From: Martelella alba
GTDB lineage: Bacteria > Pseudomonadota > Gammaproteobacteria > Enterobacterales > Enterobacteriaceae
Assembly: GCF_005217455.1 (NCBI RefSeq)
Contig: NZ_SZPQ01000002.1
Span: forward strand, 248,001-312,000
Direction: 5' to 3'
Length of the DNA stretch: 64,000 nt
This document shows positions 32,801-41,308 of this stretch, in pieces; within the stretch, counting starts at the first letter, position 1, and every line of letters starts with the position of its first letter. The notes under the pieces are model-generated. The model searched no databases. It was not told the origin of the DNA and saw only the letters and a list, made by a program, of their open reading frames with translations. The position numbers and the translations under genes were made by a program.

Positions 32801-35431
32801 ATGCCAATGGGCGACCAGCGGAATACGCCGGCGCCGGGGCAGTAAGTCCCAGGCAATGGGCACCAGCGCCGGCAGGGAGATCGCGGCCAGGATAAACAGC
32901 GTCGCCGCCAACGCCTGCGGCGCGGGCAGCAGCCAGCACCAGCCCAGCGCCAGCACTCCGCTGGGCGCCAACAGCGATCGGCGCAGGTTATCGATCATTT
33001 TCCACCGGCCCACGGCGAAAACCCGGCATCGTTGGCCGAAGACCCAGGGTAATAACTGCCAATCGCCCCGCGTCCAACGATGTTGCCGTTTTTGCACCAC
33101 ATCATAGCGGGCCGGCGTATCCTCCACCAATTCCACATCGGAGGCCAGACCGGCCCGGGCGAAAATGCCTTCGAACAGGTCATGGCTGAGCAAGGCGTTT
33201 TCGGGGATGCGGCCGGCCAGGGCGGTCTCGAAGGCGCGGACATCATAGATGCCCTTGCCGGTAAAGGAGCCCTCGCCGAACAAGTCCTGATAGACATCCG
33301 AAACCACTGAGGCGTAGGGGTCGAGCCCGCCGGGGCCCGACAGAACGCGCTGATAGAGCGAACCGCCTTTGCCCAGCGGCAGTGACGGCGTGACGCGGGG
33401 TTGTAGGATGGCGTAGCCGCTGCGAATCCGGCTGTCGGCGGGGTCAAAACGGGGATGATTCAGGGGATGGGCCATCTTGCCCACCAATCTTTTCGCGGCA
33501 TCTTTCGGCAGGCGGGTATCGGCATCCAGGGTAATGACATAGCGAATGTCGGCCGGCGCCCTGGTGCCGTCGATAAAGCTTGTATCGCTGGCGCCGCGCA
33601 ACAGGCGGTTGAGCTCGTGCAGTTTGCCCCGCTTGCGTTCCCAGCCCATCCAGCATCCCTCGCGGGCATTGAAACGACGCCGGCGGTGTAGCAGCAGGAA
33701 ACGATCGCCGTCCGGACCGGGACCGTATTTCCGATTAAGACGCGCAATACCGCAGCGGGCATAATCGATAAGCAGGGTATCGGCGGGCAACGACTCGACC
33801 GGCGCATCCAACACATCCGACAGCAGGGCAAAGGTCAGAAAGCCCTCGCCCCCGGCCAGGTAGTGCACTTCCAGCCGTTCCAGGTGCGTCTCTATTTCCT
33901 GGGTGTCGCCAATCAACACCGGCATGACCACCAGCGTGCGCAACGTCGCCGGCACGCCTTCCCGTAACGCCATTCCGGCCAGCGGCGATGCGCCTAGCCG
34001 CCAGTTAATCAGGCGATTGACCAAGGCGCAGGCCGCCTCGCCGACCACCGGCAGGCTGAGCAACGCGAACAAGATAAGCCAGGGAACGCCGGCGACCTGG
34101 CGAAACAGTAGCGCCGCGCCGCATGACGCCAGTAGACTGAGCAACACGATTGTGCCGGCGTAGCCGACAATGCCCGGCAGCGCCAGCCAGCGACTTAGCC
34201 GCAGTTTCCAGGGCGGCCGAAAGCCAAGCTCGATCTCCAGTTTGCGCCGCCCGCCGCCTATCAAATGATAACCCGGGTCGCCGACCCGTATCGCTTCCTG
34301 GGCATTGGTTTGCGCTTCGGCCGCCGCTCTGGCCGCGGACAACACCCGGTCGGCAACCTCCAATTCCTCGAGGCCCGCCCCACGCGCCAACTGCTCGATA
34401 GCGCCGCGATAGAGATTACGGGTGGTAAAATCCATGTCGTCGAACGCGCTGCCGCGCCGCAAACGGCCGTCCACCAAGCTGACGCTTTCAAACAATACCG
34501 CCCAGTCGATATCTGAGATTAAACGCAAACTGGTAATGATATTGCGCACCGTGACGTTGGACGCCCCCAGGAGTAGCTGGGCGTTTTGCACCGCGGCGTC
34601 CACCGAGCCGCCCTGGCAGGCCAGACGTTCCTCCAGCCAACCCAGCGCCGGCGTGGTGCGCGGGTCCTGATTGCGCAATCTTTTGGCCAGTTGCGCCACG
34701 AAATGGGCATTGCCGTATTGGACGTCCCGTTCCAGCCGGGCGGCCGCCAAAGCGACTTGCGCGTTTCCCTGCCTGGCTAATAACCGATCGGCCAACGTTT
34801 CCGCTCGCTCGCGGGCCTGGCGTCCACGCTCCATTTCGTCGGCCAGCCGGCGCAGATTTTCAATAAGCACGATCCGAAACGAAATGGCCACTGCCCAGAG
34901 TTCGCCGATGGTCAGCGGCCGCAGCCGTTGATAGGCGGTAATAAACCCCCTGAGATTGTCTGTATCGACATGGCTGTCGGTATGGGCGACAAAGGCCCAG
35001 GCCAGACCGAAAACCCGTGGATATCCGGCCAGCGGCCCGCGCCCCAGTTTCGGCAGTAAACGGTAAAACCCGGGAGGGAGATCTTCCCGGATTTCCCGAA
35101 TGTGCTCTTCCACCAGATGAAAGTTATCCAACAGCCATTCGGCCGACGGCATAACGCTTTTGCCGCTTTCCACCGCGCGAGCGCTGGCGCGGTAGGCTTG
35201 CAGCAACACCCGGGCGTTATCGTCAAGACGCGTTCGCAACGGCAGTACGCGCAGCGGGCGGGCGGTTATCGCTTCGGTCGCCGCCAGTGTGGCGGCAAGT
35301 TGCTCCAGACGTTCAGCGCCGAAGAATTCCGCCCTGATGGGCGCGATATCCTGCCAGGGGGGAGTGATTTTCCGTAAACCTAACACCTTAGCGAGCATCT
35401 TATTCATAGCGGCCTTTAGCCCTGGCTTCAT
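26891..35431 (-). CDS. Cyclic beta-1,2-glucan synthase (NdvB/ChvB/Cgs type)
   Basis: A single 2846-residue frame with the architecture of rhizobial NdvB and Brucella Cgs (about 2830-2870 residues), inner-membrane enzymes that make cyclic beta-1,2-glucan from UDP-glucose. Order: a cytoplasmic N-terminal region (1-410); membrane helices (about 416-470); a GT84 domain with DAD at 636-638, GEGSFTGKGIYDV at 719-731 and QHRW at 783-786; more helices (about 824-860 and 948-988); a middle glycoamylase-like domain (about 1000-1550), assigned to cyclisation in the family; and a C-terminal GH94 phosphorylase-like domain with GTGDWNDGMN, catalytic D2530, implicated in chain-length control. The start is uncertain: an ATG 8 codons inside (35407) has a better AAAGG ribosome site. 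It occupies the mviM-murJ interval, and no exporter (NdvA-like) gene is adjacent. No stop or frameshift is seen. Confidence 0.93.
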   Translation of the reverse strand: MKPGLKAAMNKMLAKVLGLRKITPPWQDIAPIRAEFFGAERLEQLAATLAATEAITARPLRVLPLRTRLDDNARVLLQAYRASARAVESGKSVMPSAEWLLDNFHLVEEHIREIREDLPPGFYRLLPKLGRGPLAGYPRVFGLAWAFVAHTDSHVDTDNLRGFITAYQRLRPLTIGELWAVAISFRIVLIENLRRLADEMERGRQARERAETLADRLLARQGNAQVALAAARLERDVQYGNAHFVAQLAKRLRNQDPRTTPALGWLEERLACQGGSVDAAVQNAQLLLGASNVTVRNIITSLRLISDIDWAVLFESVSLVDGRLRRGSAFDDMDFTTRNLYRGAIEQLARGAGLEELEVADRVLSAARAAAEAQTNAQEAIRVGDPGYHLIGGGRRKLEIELGFRPPWKLRLSRWLALPGIVGYAGTIVLLSLLASCGAALLFRQVAGVPWLILFALLSLPVVGEAACALVNRLINWRLGASPLAGMALREGVPATLRTLVVMPVLIGDTQEIETHLERLEVHYLAGGEGFLTFALLSDVLDAPVESLPADTLLIDYARCGIARLNRKYGPGPDGDRFLLLHRRRRFNAREGCWMGWERKRGKLHELNRLLRGASDTSFIDGTRAPADIRYVITLDADTRLPKDAAKRLVGKMAHPLNHPRFDPADSRIRSGYAILQPRVTPSLPLGKGGSLYQRVLSGPGGLDPYASVVSDVYQDLFGEGSFTGKGIYDVRAFETALAGRIPENALLSHDLFEGIFARAGLASDVELVEDTPARYDVVQKRQHRWTRGDWQLLPWVFGQRCRVFAVGRWKMIDNLRRSLLAPSGVLALGWCWLLPAPQALAATLFILAAISLPALVPIAWDLLPRRRRIPLVAHWHNVMSDLRYALLKILLQVIFLADQGWHMLDAITRTLYRLYVSRRKLLEWTTAAQADGCPRPSLGGYCRRMLPGLTLALVMVAAALSVAPWNWPLAWPLALLWLSAPLAAWWVSRPPAVRPQTVLGPRQTQELRMIARHTWRFFETFVTPDDHWLPPDNFQEDPRPVLAHRTSPTNIGLYLLSTATARDFGWIGTQAALDRLEATFATLGKLQRYRGHLFNWYETRSLETLTPAYVSSVDSGNLAGHLIALANTCEEWLHQHVAESWRAGARDHWLLARQALARSPQSDNLPLTLALDEIGKQLALMRPLQILLPRLHTLAEEAHGLVDDMQGLAEEPPDPTLLFWLAALKDGLAAHEADRQLTDGTPDLLDNRLHKLADAARQMAQGMDFRFLVNEERNLLSIGYSFTDNQLDGGCYDLMASEARLTSLMAIAKGDIPVRHWYRLSRAVIKSGGDSALVSWSGSMFEYLMPSLVMRAATGSLLEQTCRVAVARQQAYGRALHLPWGVSESAYNARDMDFTYQYSNFGVPGLGLQRGLAQNRVVAPYATGLASMVEGPGAWENFRRLAEWGARGEYGYYEALDFTPARLPENHTVAVIRSYMAHHQGMTLVALNNALLRGNMRERFHREPMIQASELLLQERVPREVALAKPYAEEVKRAVFPAEHNRMVQRRFTAIPFGAPTTHLLSNGRYAVMLTVTGGGYSRWGDIAITRWRADATCDDSRSFILLRDMRSGKPWTAGLATQGLTDSGEQRIRALKGKSFDQVAFGEDGATFIHHDRTLTTTLNVLVSGEDDGEVRRVMLSNCGRRVREVELTSYMEIVLAPPSVDTAHPAFAKMFVQTRYLPEYNALVATRRRRTPQDAPVWSAHLAIVEGESIGEAQYETDRARFIGRGASPVRGDAVRGRQALSGTVGTVLDPIFSLRHRVRVPPGGSVRVAFWTLAAASEAELMTLMDKHCDRGAYKRAKTLAWTQAQVQLRHLDINAQEAADFQRLAAPLLYADARFRPSSASIIRGAGEQSSLWPLSISGDKPIVLLLIDDLQDIAQVRQVLRAQEYWHMKLLSADVVILNEHSASYLQTLQNAIETAVRGSQTRPRYAGDVARGGVYALRADLISVEARQLLQSVARVTLTARRGDIGAHLAALDQPPVMPLPRRKRRLPPVADIPVPENLLFFNGIGGFALDGREYVTIMDAATRPPAPWINVIANAAAGFLVSARGGGYTWACNSRDNQLTPWPNDAALDHGGEAFYLRDENTGALWSPTAYPIDDGGRYLARHGFGYSRFEHHTGHTATELVQYAPPEDDAVKISRLTVRNTSEQTLSLSVSAYAEWVLGTDRSASAPYIITEVDDDTGAVLVRNSWSEAFKGRVAFADLCGRQDGFTADRTEFLGRNGAMDAPAALLTGQRLSGACGAGFDPCALLQTHFELSAGQSREIVWLIGQGETAEEARRLIRAYRAASQDALLERIERHWQRRLGAIRVNTPDPAMDIMLNGWLLYQTQACRIQARSGFYQASGAYGFRDQLQDGMALTFSQPHLTRGHLLRAAGRQFIEGDVQHWWLPHSGQGVRTRIADDRVWLAYAVAEYVRCSGDRQILEEKQDYLTGPALAPGQHDAFFLPTVSGQNDSLYRHCIRGLECVLARFGEHGLPLMGTGDWNDGMNRVGEGGRGESVWLGWLLIRTLTLFAPFVAEREPARAARWQAAAETLRASIEREAWDGEWYRRATYDDGAWLGSRENDECRIDSIAQSWAVLSGAADPNRAAAAMAAVETWLIRPEDQLALLFTPPFDKTTREPGYIKGYPPGLRENGGQYTHAAMWAILAFVGLEQGDKAHQLFALLNPINHARTLKEAARYKVEPYVIAADVYSVAPHVGRGGWTWYTGSAGWMYRAGVEGILGIRREGGELIVNPCLPEHWPGFDAEIRVLETRFTLRVVNNGARKYGAAQARLDDRPLTLKDNQVRAPLDGGSHLLLLEI

Positions 35432-35607
35432 GCCATGGGGTGCAAAAAATGAAACGGCGGCGCCGCGCGGACGACAGCCGGTTATCCCCTTGTCGGGGAC
35501 GCTCGATTAACCCTGGGAAAAGAACGCCGGATGACGGCGCCGGAGCAGACATGCCCTGCCGAGCAGGGAAGACGTGTGATAATAAGAGTACGGGCACAAC
35601 ACGGCCC

Positions 35608-35640
35608 GACCCGCCGGCGACGCCCGGATTCCGGCGGGTC
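35608..35640. repeat. Perfect 10-bp inverted repeat upstream of the cyclic glucan synthase gene
   Basis: GACCCGCCGG (35608-35617) pairs with CCGGCGGGTC (35631-35640) around a 13-base loop, right after the mviM stop. It is terminator-like for mviM but lacks a T-run. The rest of the 35432-35666 gap shows no gene. Confidence 0.6.
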
Positions 35641-35666
35641 TACTGACTATGGACCATAAAAGCGGT

Positions 35667-36611
35667 TTATGCCAACCGGCCGCCGGCGGCCGGCGGCGTA
35701 TCGACGTTTGCCAGCAATTTTTCAATCCAGGACTGAGCCTGCAAAGCTTGCTGGCCGCTGACCAACGGCGCGGTCTGGTTGCTTACCGCCTCGAGGAAAT
35801 GCCGCACCGCGCCGGTAAATCCACGCTGGGTCAAAACAGTCTGCCAGGCGGGTACCGGTAATTCGCTGACGACGCCCTGGTTCTCATGGCGCCACAAACG
35901 CATGTCCTCAATATGATAAAGCGCGCCGTCATCCACAGCGGCCAGGGTTTCACGTTGGCTGCCGGCCCGACGATGCATACTGGTGGTAATGCAGCAGTCG
36001 CCCTGCCGGAAATGGTGCTCGGCATACAGCATCCGGCCATCCAGGGTCGCCCGCAGGACGCCGCTTTGCAGGGTAGGCGCGCCATCCGCCAGCCATAAGG
36101 CGGTGTCCACCACATGCAAATAATCGTCCAACAGGGTGAAGCGCATATCCTGCGGGCCAACGCTGTCCTTCCGGTGCTTGTCCATACGAATGGACGCCGG
36201 GTGTTGCAATTGTTGTTTCAGCCGCAAGTATAACGGCGCAAAACGGCGGTTGAATCCCACCATCAGCGCGCGTTTCCGGCGCTCGGCCAATTCCACCAGT
36301 TGTTCAGCCCGCGACAGGGTGTCGGCCAAGGGCTTATCCACATAGACATGCATACCGCGCCCAAGCAGGGCCGAGACCACATCGAAATGACTGCCGGTGC
36401 TGCTGTGAACGAATACGGCGTCGCAAAGGCCGGCAAGGGCGTCAAGGCTGGCGCAAAAGGGAATGCGATAACCCGCGCAAATGTCCCGCCCCTTGCCGTG
36501 GTTGGGGGAATAGGCGCCGGCAATCGTCCAGTCCCCCGGCTGGCACAAAAGCGGTAGATAGACTTTTTGCGCGATGTCGCCCAAACCGACAATGCCGATA
36601 CGTAATACCAT
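35667..36611 (-). CDS. mviM: Gfo/Idh/MocA-family oxidoreductase MviM
   Basis: Putative NAD(P)-dependent dehydrogenase of unknown substrate, 314 residues (E. coli MviM/YceM about 307). The N-terminal Rossmann segment RIGIVGLGDIAQKVYLPLL and the DKPLADTLSRAEQLVELAERR segment with the family lysine (EKP-type, here DKP) are visible. The ATG at 36611 has a GGAGGT ribosome site. It follows rimJ on the same strand; yceH, which lies between them in E. coli, is missing. Confidence 0.92.
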   Translation of the reverse strand: MVLRIGIVGLGDIAQKVYLPLLCQPGDWTIAGAYSPNHGKGRDICAGYRIPFCASLDALAGLCDAVFVHSSTGSHFDVVSALLGRGMHVYVDKPLADTLSRAEQLVELAERRKRALMVGFNRRFAPLYLRLKQQLQHPASIRMDKHRKDSVGPQDMRFTLLDDYLHVVDTALWLADGAPTLQSGVLRATLDGRMLYAEHHFRQGDCCITTSMHRRAGSQRETLAAVDDGALYHIEDMRLWRHENQGVVSELPVPAWQTVLTQRGFTGAVRHFLEAVSNQTAPLVSGQQALQAQSWIEKLLANVDTPPAAGGRLA

Positions 36612-36674
36612 ACTGACCTCCGCAAAAAACCCGCTACGCGGCCAACACTGCCGCAGCGTGAAAGATGCCGGGTA

Positions 36675-37259
36675 TCAGCGCCCTTGCGTCCAGCCCTGAT
36701 ACGTCAGTGCCGTCAGGATGTGATCGCGCCACTGGCCGTCTATCATAAGATAATCTTTGGCGTAGCCTTCCCGTTCGAAACCCAGCCGCGCCAGCAGGTT
36801 GCCGCTGCGCTTGTTGTGCGGCATGTAATTGGCCATGATCCGGTGCATTTGCTGTTGGCGCTGCATGTAACGGATGGCGGCTTGCAGGGCTTCGAACATC
36901 ATGCCTTGCCCTTGCCATTTTTCCCCTAGCGAGTAGCCGAGGAAACAGGCGTGGAATGATCCTCGCAGGACATTGCTGAAATTCGCTACGCCGTAGACTT
37001 CGTTTTCTTGCGGATCGAGCAGGATGAAGTAATAGGCGCTGCCTTGCCGGTGCATTTCGGTGATTAGGCCCAGTCTGGCCTGCCAGCCAGAGGGAAAACA
37101 ATGGCTTTCGTCACGGATGGGTTCCCAGGGTTTGAGAAAGGCCCGGTTGCTGGCATAGTAATCGGCCAGCCGATACGCATCGCGTTCGTGGACCAAACGC
37201 ACCACCAGCCTGGCGGTTACCAATCGCACTTTCGGCGACGCTGAGCGATAGCCAAACAT
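36675..37259 (-). CDS. rimJ: Ribosomal protein S5 alanine N-acetyltransferase
   Basis: GNAT-fold acetyltransferase that modifies the N-terminus of ribosomal protein S5 and assists 30S assembly. The ATG at 37259 ([13 protein letters not shown]) with GGAGGA upstream gives 194 residues, the E. coli length; the frame is open 10 codons further. Conserved blocks: [34 protein letters not shown], and [20 protein letters not shown]. It is divergent from mdtH, as in E. coli. Confidence 0.96.
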   Translation of the reverse strand: MFGYRSASPKVRLVTARLVVRLVHERDAYRLADYYASNRAFLKPWEPIRDESHCFPSGWQARLGLITEMHRQGSAYYFILLDPQENEVYGVANFSNVLRGSFHACFLGYSLGEKWQGQGMMFEALQAAIRYMQRQQQMHRIMANYMPHNKRSGNLLARLGFEREGYAKDYLMIDGQWRDHILTALTYQGWTQGR

Positions 37260-37566
37260 CAGTCCTCCGCTATCAGGGTAGCTAATCATTATTTTGGGTC
37301 ACGATCCCGATCATGAGCCGACACAACCCTCACGGCAAGACCCTCTTATACGTTTGAATGACTATAACCTTTTCATTTCGCCAGAGTAAAACCCGGGGCG
37401 AAGATTTTGTTCGCCGGCTGGCGGGAATGTGATCGGTCTGAAAGAAGTCATCGGTATATTCCTCGGATTTTTGGGAAAAATATCTTATTTGGCGGGGGTT
37501 TCGTTATTACGCCGTTACGTTCAGAATGGGTATTCTCATTCAGGGATTGTGAATTTGTGGTGGAGT

Positions 37567-38775
37567 ATGTCGTCGGTTTCGCAAGCCAGAAGCTTGGGTA
37601 AATATTTCCTGCTGATGGATAATATGTTGGTGGTGCTGGGTTTTTTTGTGGTTTTCCCGCTCATTTCCATCCGGTTTGTCGATCAATTGGGCTGGGCGGC
37701 CTTGTTGGTGGGTATTGCGCTCGGATTGCGCCAGTTTGTACAACAGGGCCTGGGCATTTTCGGCGGCGCCATCGCCGACAGGCTGGGCGCCAAACCGATG
37801 ATTATCAGCGGCATGTTATTGCGGGCGCTGGGTTTCGCCTTGATGGCGATGGCCGCCGAGCCCTGGGTGCTCTGGCTGTCCTGCGCCTTGTCCGGTCTGG
37901 GCGGTACGTTATTTGACCCGCCCCGCACCGCCATGGTGGTCAAGCTAATCCGTCCTCACCAGCGCGGTCGCTTCTTCTCGCTGTTGATGATGCAAGACAG
38001 CGCCGGCGCGGTCATTGGCGCGCTGATCGGCAGTTGGCTGTTGAAATACGACTTTCATTTGGTCTGCTGGGCGGGGGCGCTGCTGTTCATCATGGCGGCG
38101 GCCTTCAATGCCTGGATGCTGCCGGCCTATCGCGTCTCATCCCAGCGCGCCACGCCGGTGTGGGAAGGCATGCGTCGGGTCATGCGCGACGGCCGTTTCG
38201 TCGCCTACGTGTTGACGCTGACGGGCTATTATATGCTGGCGGTCCAGGTGATGCTGATGTTGCCCATCAAGGTCAACGAAGTGGCCGGCCAGCCCTCGGC
38301 GGTGAAATGGATGTACGCCATCGAGGCTACTTTGTCCCTCTTGTTTCTGTATCCCGTTGCCCGCTGGAGCGAAAAGCGTTTCAGCCTGGAAACCCGCTTG
38401 ATGATCGGTCTCGCCATTATGATAGCCGGCCTGTTTCCCATCGGGCTGGTCAATGATTTGCAGACGTTATTCAGTCTAATTGCCTTGTTTTACTGTGGTT
38501 CAATCATCGCCGAACCGGCGCGGGAAACCCTCGGCGCCTCGTTGGCCGACAGCCGGGCGCGCGGCAGCTACCTGGGATTCAGCCGTTTGGGCCTGGCGCT
38601 GGGGGGCGCTATCGGCTACAGCGGCGGCGGCTGGCTGTATGACTGGGGACACCGGTTGTCCATGCCGGAGTTGCCTTGGTGCATGCTGGGTGTGATTGGC
38701 CTGTTGACGCTGTTCGCGCTGTTCCGGCAATTCCGCCGTCGTCCCATTGAATCGGCCATGCTCAGCAGCCGGTAG
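37567..38775 (+). CDS. mdtH: MFS multidrug transporter MdtH
   Basis: Twelve-helix major facilitator efflux pump of the inner membrane. The ATG at 37567 ([17 protein letters not shown]. coli MSRVSQARNLGKYFLL) gives 402 residues, exactly the E. coli length; the open frame extends 46 codons upstream without family similarity. Motif A region [14 protein letters not shown] and the [19 protein letters not shown] and [18 protein letters not shown] segments are conserved. yceB follows; grxB, between them in E. coli, is absent. Confidence 0.95.
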   Translation: MSSVSQARSLGKYFLLMDNMLVVLGFFVVFPLISIRFVDQLGWAALLVGIALGLRQFVQQGLGIFGGAIADRLGAKPMIISGMLLRALGFALMAMAAEPWVLWLSCALSGLGGTLFDPPRTAMVVKLIRPHQRGRFFSLLMMQDSAGAVIGALIGSWLLKYDFHLVCWAGALLFIMAAAFNAWMLPAYRVSSQRATPVWEGMRRVMRDGRFVAYVLTLTGYYMLAVQVMLMLPIKVNEVAGQPSAVKWMYAIEATLSLLFLYPVARWSEKRFSLETRLMIGLAIMIAGLFPIGLVNDLQTLFSLIALFYCGSIIAEPARETLGASLADSRARGSYLGFSRLGLALGGAIGYSGGGWLYDWGHRLSMPELPWCMLGVIGLLTLFALFRQFRRRPIESAMLSSR

Positions 38776-38928
38776 GGGGCATTTCGCCATTACCCGCGGA
38801 TAGGCCGGGGGCGGGGAGAATTGCGAAAACCGCGCCCGGCCACTTGATCCGCCGGATTGAATCGTTAATATCGGTTACGGCGAAAGACAATCGGCCGCCC
38901 AGGCGGGCGGTCTTATCATGGAACAAGC

Positions 38929-39492
38929 ATGAAAAAACGCATTCTGACGACGGTGATCTTACTGTTAAGCGTGTTGCTGACCGGGTGCAACAAGCTGACC
39001 GAATACCGGCTCAGCGAGCAGGACATCAATCACTATTTGCAAGAGCACAATGACTTCAAGAAATCCATCGGCGTGCAAGGTCTGCTGAACGCCGACATCG
39101 TGCTCACCGGTTTGAGCAGCCAGATAGGACGCAATGAGCCGGATAAGGTCCGGGTATCGGGGGATGCCAAGGTCAATATCCAAACATTGTGGGGTTCCAG
39201 GCAAGCCGACGTGAAACTCATCCTGGAAGCGCAACCCTTCTATGACCGGACCGAGGGCGCCGTCTACCTCAAGGGCATGCAACTGGTGGATTACCAGGTG
39301 CAACCCGATAAACTGCAATCCACTTTCAAGGTCATGGCGCCTTATCTCAATCAGGCGCTGACGACCTATTTCGATGCCCATCCAGCTTACGTGCTTGACG
39401 CCAATCGCAGTAAAACCGAGGCGTTGGCCAAAAAACTGGCCAAAGGTCTGGAAGTCGAACCCGGCGAGCTGGTCATTCCTTTTGTGGGCTAA
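38929..39492 (+). CDS. yceB: DUF1439 lipoprotein YceB
   Basis: Predicted lipoprotein of 187 residues (E. coli 186). The signal peptide (1-19) ends in the lipobox LLTGC with acylated C20; the following N and K do not match the usual inner-membrane retention Asp, so outer-membrane sorting is predicted. The body matches YceB (IVLTGLSSQIGRNEPDKV, QPDKLQSTFKVMAPYLNQAL, ending ELVIPFVG). Function is not established. It converges on ycdY. Confidence 0.92.
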   Translation: MKKRILTTVILLLSVLLTGCNKLTEYRLSEQDINHYLQEHNDFKKSIGVQGLLNADIVLTGLSSQIGRNEPDKVRVSGDAKVNIQTLWGSRQADVKLILEAQPFYDRTEGAVYLKGMQLVDYQVQPDKLQSTFKVMAPYLNQALTTYFDAHPAYVLDANRSKTEALAKKLAKGLEVEPGELVIPFVG

Positions 39493-39537
39493 GGATCGCC
39501 GGCATCGTGTCCGCGCCGGCCGCGTTGATCCGGCGCG

Positions 39538-40089
39538 CTACCGGGTCCCGTCGTCGTCCAGATCTTCGCGCAACGCTTGCAGCGCCTCGCGCGTCATGGT
39601 GGCCAGCGCGCGATAGAAGTCGCTGCGCGCGCTGGTTTCCACCTTGCTGAGAAACCCATCGCTCCAGGGCAACAAAAACACATCGAACAGACGACTAAGC
39701 GCCAGCACCTCATCGGCGGCGGCATGATCTTCCAACCAGGACCCCGCCAGCAACAGCGCCCCGAAATGATCGGCCGGCGACGCCGGTGAAACCATGCCGG
39801 CTTGCTGCAGAAAATCCCTCGCCTCGCTTTCCGTCGTCCGCAGCCATGCCGAACGTAGCGGCGAAACCTCGGCGGCATCGCCCACAAATAGCCCGGCGTA
39901 GTCATCGGCCAATACCTCGGGCCGGCTGTCGCCGCGCAAACGTTCCAGCAAAGCGCCCTGCTCCAGCGGCCAGTATTCAGCCAACTTACCTTCGCGAATC
40001 AACACCAGCAACGGCGCCAGCAGCGAGTCTTGCGGCGGACGGTAGAAAAGCGTGCCCAGTACCCGGCATACCATGGAAAAATCGTTCAT
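39538..40089 (-). CDS. ycdY: TorD/DmsD-family chaperone YcdY
   Basis: Redox-enzyme-maturation-type chaperone; E. coli YcdY assists zinc insertion into YcdX and influences swarming. Start placed at the ATG aligning with E. coli (MNDFSMVCRVLG), 183 residues (E. coli 184); an ATG 5 codons upstream (40104) is an alternative. Typical segments: PLEQGALLERLRGDSRP, LADDYAGLFVGD, PLRSAWLRTTESEARDFLQQ, and ADHFGALLLAGSWLED. It follows ghrA by 56-71 nt. Its client ycdX, which lies between ghrA and ycdY in E. coli, is missing here. Confidence 0.9.
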   Translation of the reverse strand: MNDFSMVCRVLGTLFYRPPQDSLLAPLLVLIREGKLAEYWPLEQGALLERLRGDSRPEVLADDYAGLFVGDAAEVSPLRSAWLRTTESEARDFLQQAGMVSPASPADHFGALLLAGSWLEDHAAADEVLALSRLFDVFLLPWSDGFLSKVETSARSDFYRALATMTREALQALREDLDDDGTR

Positions 40090-40159
40090 ATTGTTATCCA
40101 TCATTGTTTCCCGGCGCAGACCTTGGCATAAATCCGCGTGTTGCGCAATGCGTGAAGCC

Positions 40160-41098
40160 TCAATATCCGTTCGCGCGATCAACATATCCGGAGGGGCTAA
40201 GGCCGGCCTCAATCCGATGGATATTATCGACGATGTTATCTAACGCCGGCTCCGGTAAGGTCGCGGCGGCGATATGCGGCGTGAGCGTGACGCGCGGCGC
40301 AGACCAGAAAGGATGGTCGGCAGCCGGCGGTTCGTCCCGGCAGACATCCAGTGTGGCGGCGGCGATCTGACCGGAAGCCAGTGCCGCCAGCAAATCGGCC
40401 TCCACCAGGTGTTTGCCCCGGGCGGCGTTAATCAGATACGCTCCCCGGCCAAGCTTGGCGAACAGCGCGCTGTTGAGGATATCGCGGGTCAGGGGCGTGT
40501 CGGGCAACAGGTTCACCAAAACCCGCAGTCCCGCGAGAAAGGCATCCCGTTGTTGTTCACCATAACCGGCTATGCCGGGCAGGCTTTTAGGACGGCGGCT
40601 CCAAAGCCGCACCGAAAACCCCAACGCGGCCAAAACCTGCGCCGCCCTAGCGCCCAGCACGCCGGCGCCGGCGATGCCCACCACGAAATTCCGCTTATCC
40701 GGCAGCGCCAGTTCCCGCCAGAAGCCTTGGCTTTGCCCCGCCTGATAATCATCGAAGCGGCGATAATAGCGCAGCACGGCGGCGCAGACATACTCCGCCA
40801 TTTGCGTCGCCATGCCGGCGTCCTCAAGCCGCAGCAACGGCACGTCGGGGGCCAGAGCATCAGGGTGCGCCCGCAGCATATCCATTATGGCATCCACGCC
40901 CGCGCCCAGCGCGAACACGCCTTTTAAACCCGCGCGGCCCGCCAGCATGTCCAGCGGCGGATGCCAAACCAGCGCATAGTCCGCCGGCGCGTCGTCACCG
41001 GGACGCCAGACCCGCACATTCGCCTCGGGCAACCGACGGCGCAGCCCATTCAACCAAATTCCCGCCGGCATGGCGGGATGATAAATCATGATATTCAT
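40160..41098 (-). CDS. ghrA: Glyoxylate/hydroxypyruvate reductase A
   Basis: NADPH-dependent reductase of glyoxylate and hydroxypyruvate in the D-isomer 2-hydroxyacid dehydrogenase family. The ATG at 41098 gives 312 residues, the exact E. coli length; the open frame reaches 43 codons further without similarity. The Rossmann motif GAGVLG is at 144-149; the catalytic Arg (NAARGKHLVE), Glu (DVCRDEP) and His (TPHIAAATLP) regions are present. It lies next to the serine tRNA gene and upstream of ycdY, as in E. coli. Confidence 0.94.
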   Translation of the reverse strand: MNIMIYHPAMPAGIWLNGLRRRLPEANVRVWRPGDDAPADYALVWHPPLDMLAGRAGLKGVFALGAGVDAIMDMLRAHPDALAPDVPLLRLEDAGMATQMAEYVCAAVLRYYRRFDDYQAGQSQGFWRELALPDKRNFVVGIAGAGVLGARAAQVLAALGFSVRLWSRRPKSLPGIAGYGEQQRDAFLAGLRVLVNLLPDTPLTRDILNSALFAKLGRGAYLINAARGKHLVEADLLAALASGQIAAATLDVCRDEPPAADHPFWSAPRVTLTPHIAAATLPEPALDNIVDNIHRIEAGLSPSGYVDRANGY

Positions 41099-41248
41099 AA
41101 GGTATCGGATCACAGACCGTTTCGAAGAAACCAAGATAACCGCGTGGCGAAAGGGGAACAATTTATTATCAAAACCGGCACTTGGCGAGGGTTTGCCTCC
41201 CGACACGCTTAAACCCTGAGCAAACACGCCATCATTAAGAAATTATGC

Positions 41249-41277
41249 TTGACCAAAAAGGGCCGACTCCCTATAGT
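41249..41277 (+). promoter_or_regulatory. Promoter of the serine tRNA gene
   Basis: TTGACC (41249-41254) and TATAGT (41272-41277) are separated by exactly 17 bp, and a GC-rich stretch follows the -10, as is typical of stringently controlled stable-RNA promoters. Confidence 0.75.
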
Positions 41278-41308
41278 ACCGCCCCGTCGACCTACTGGTT
41301 GACGGCAC

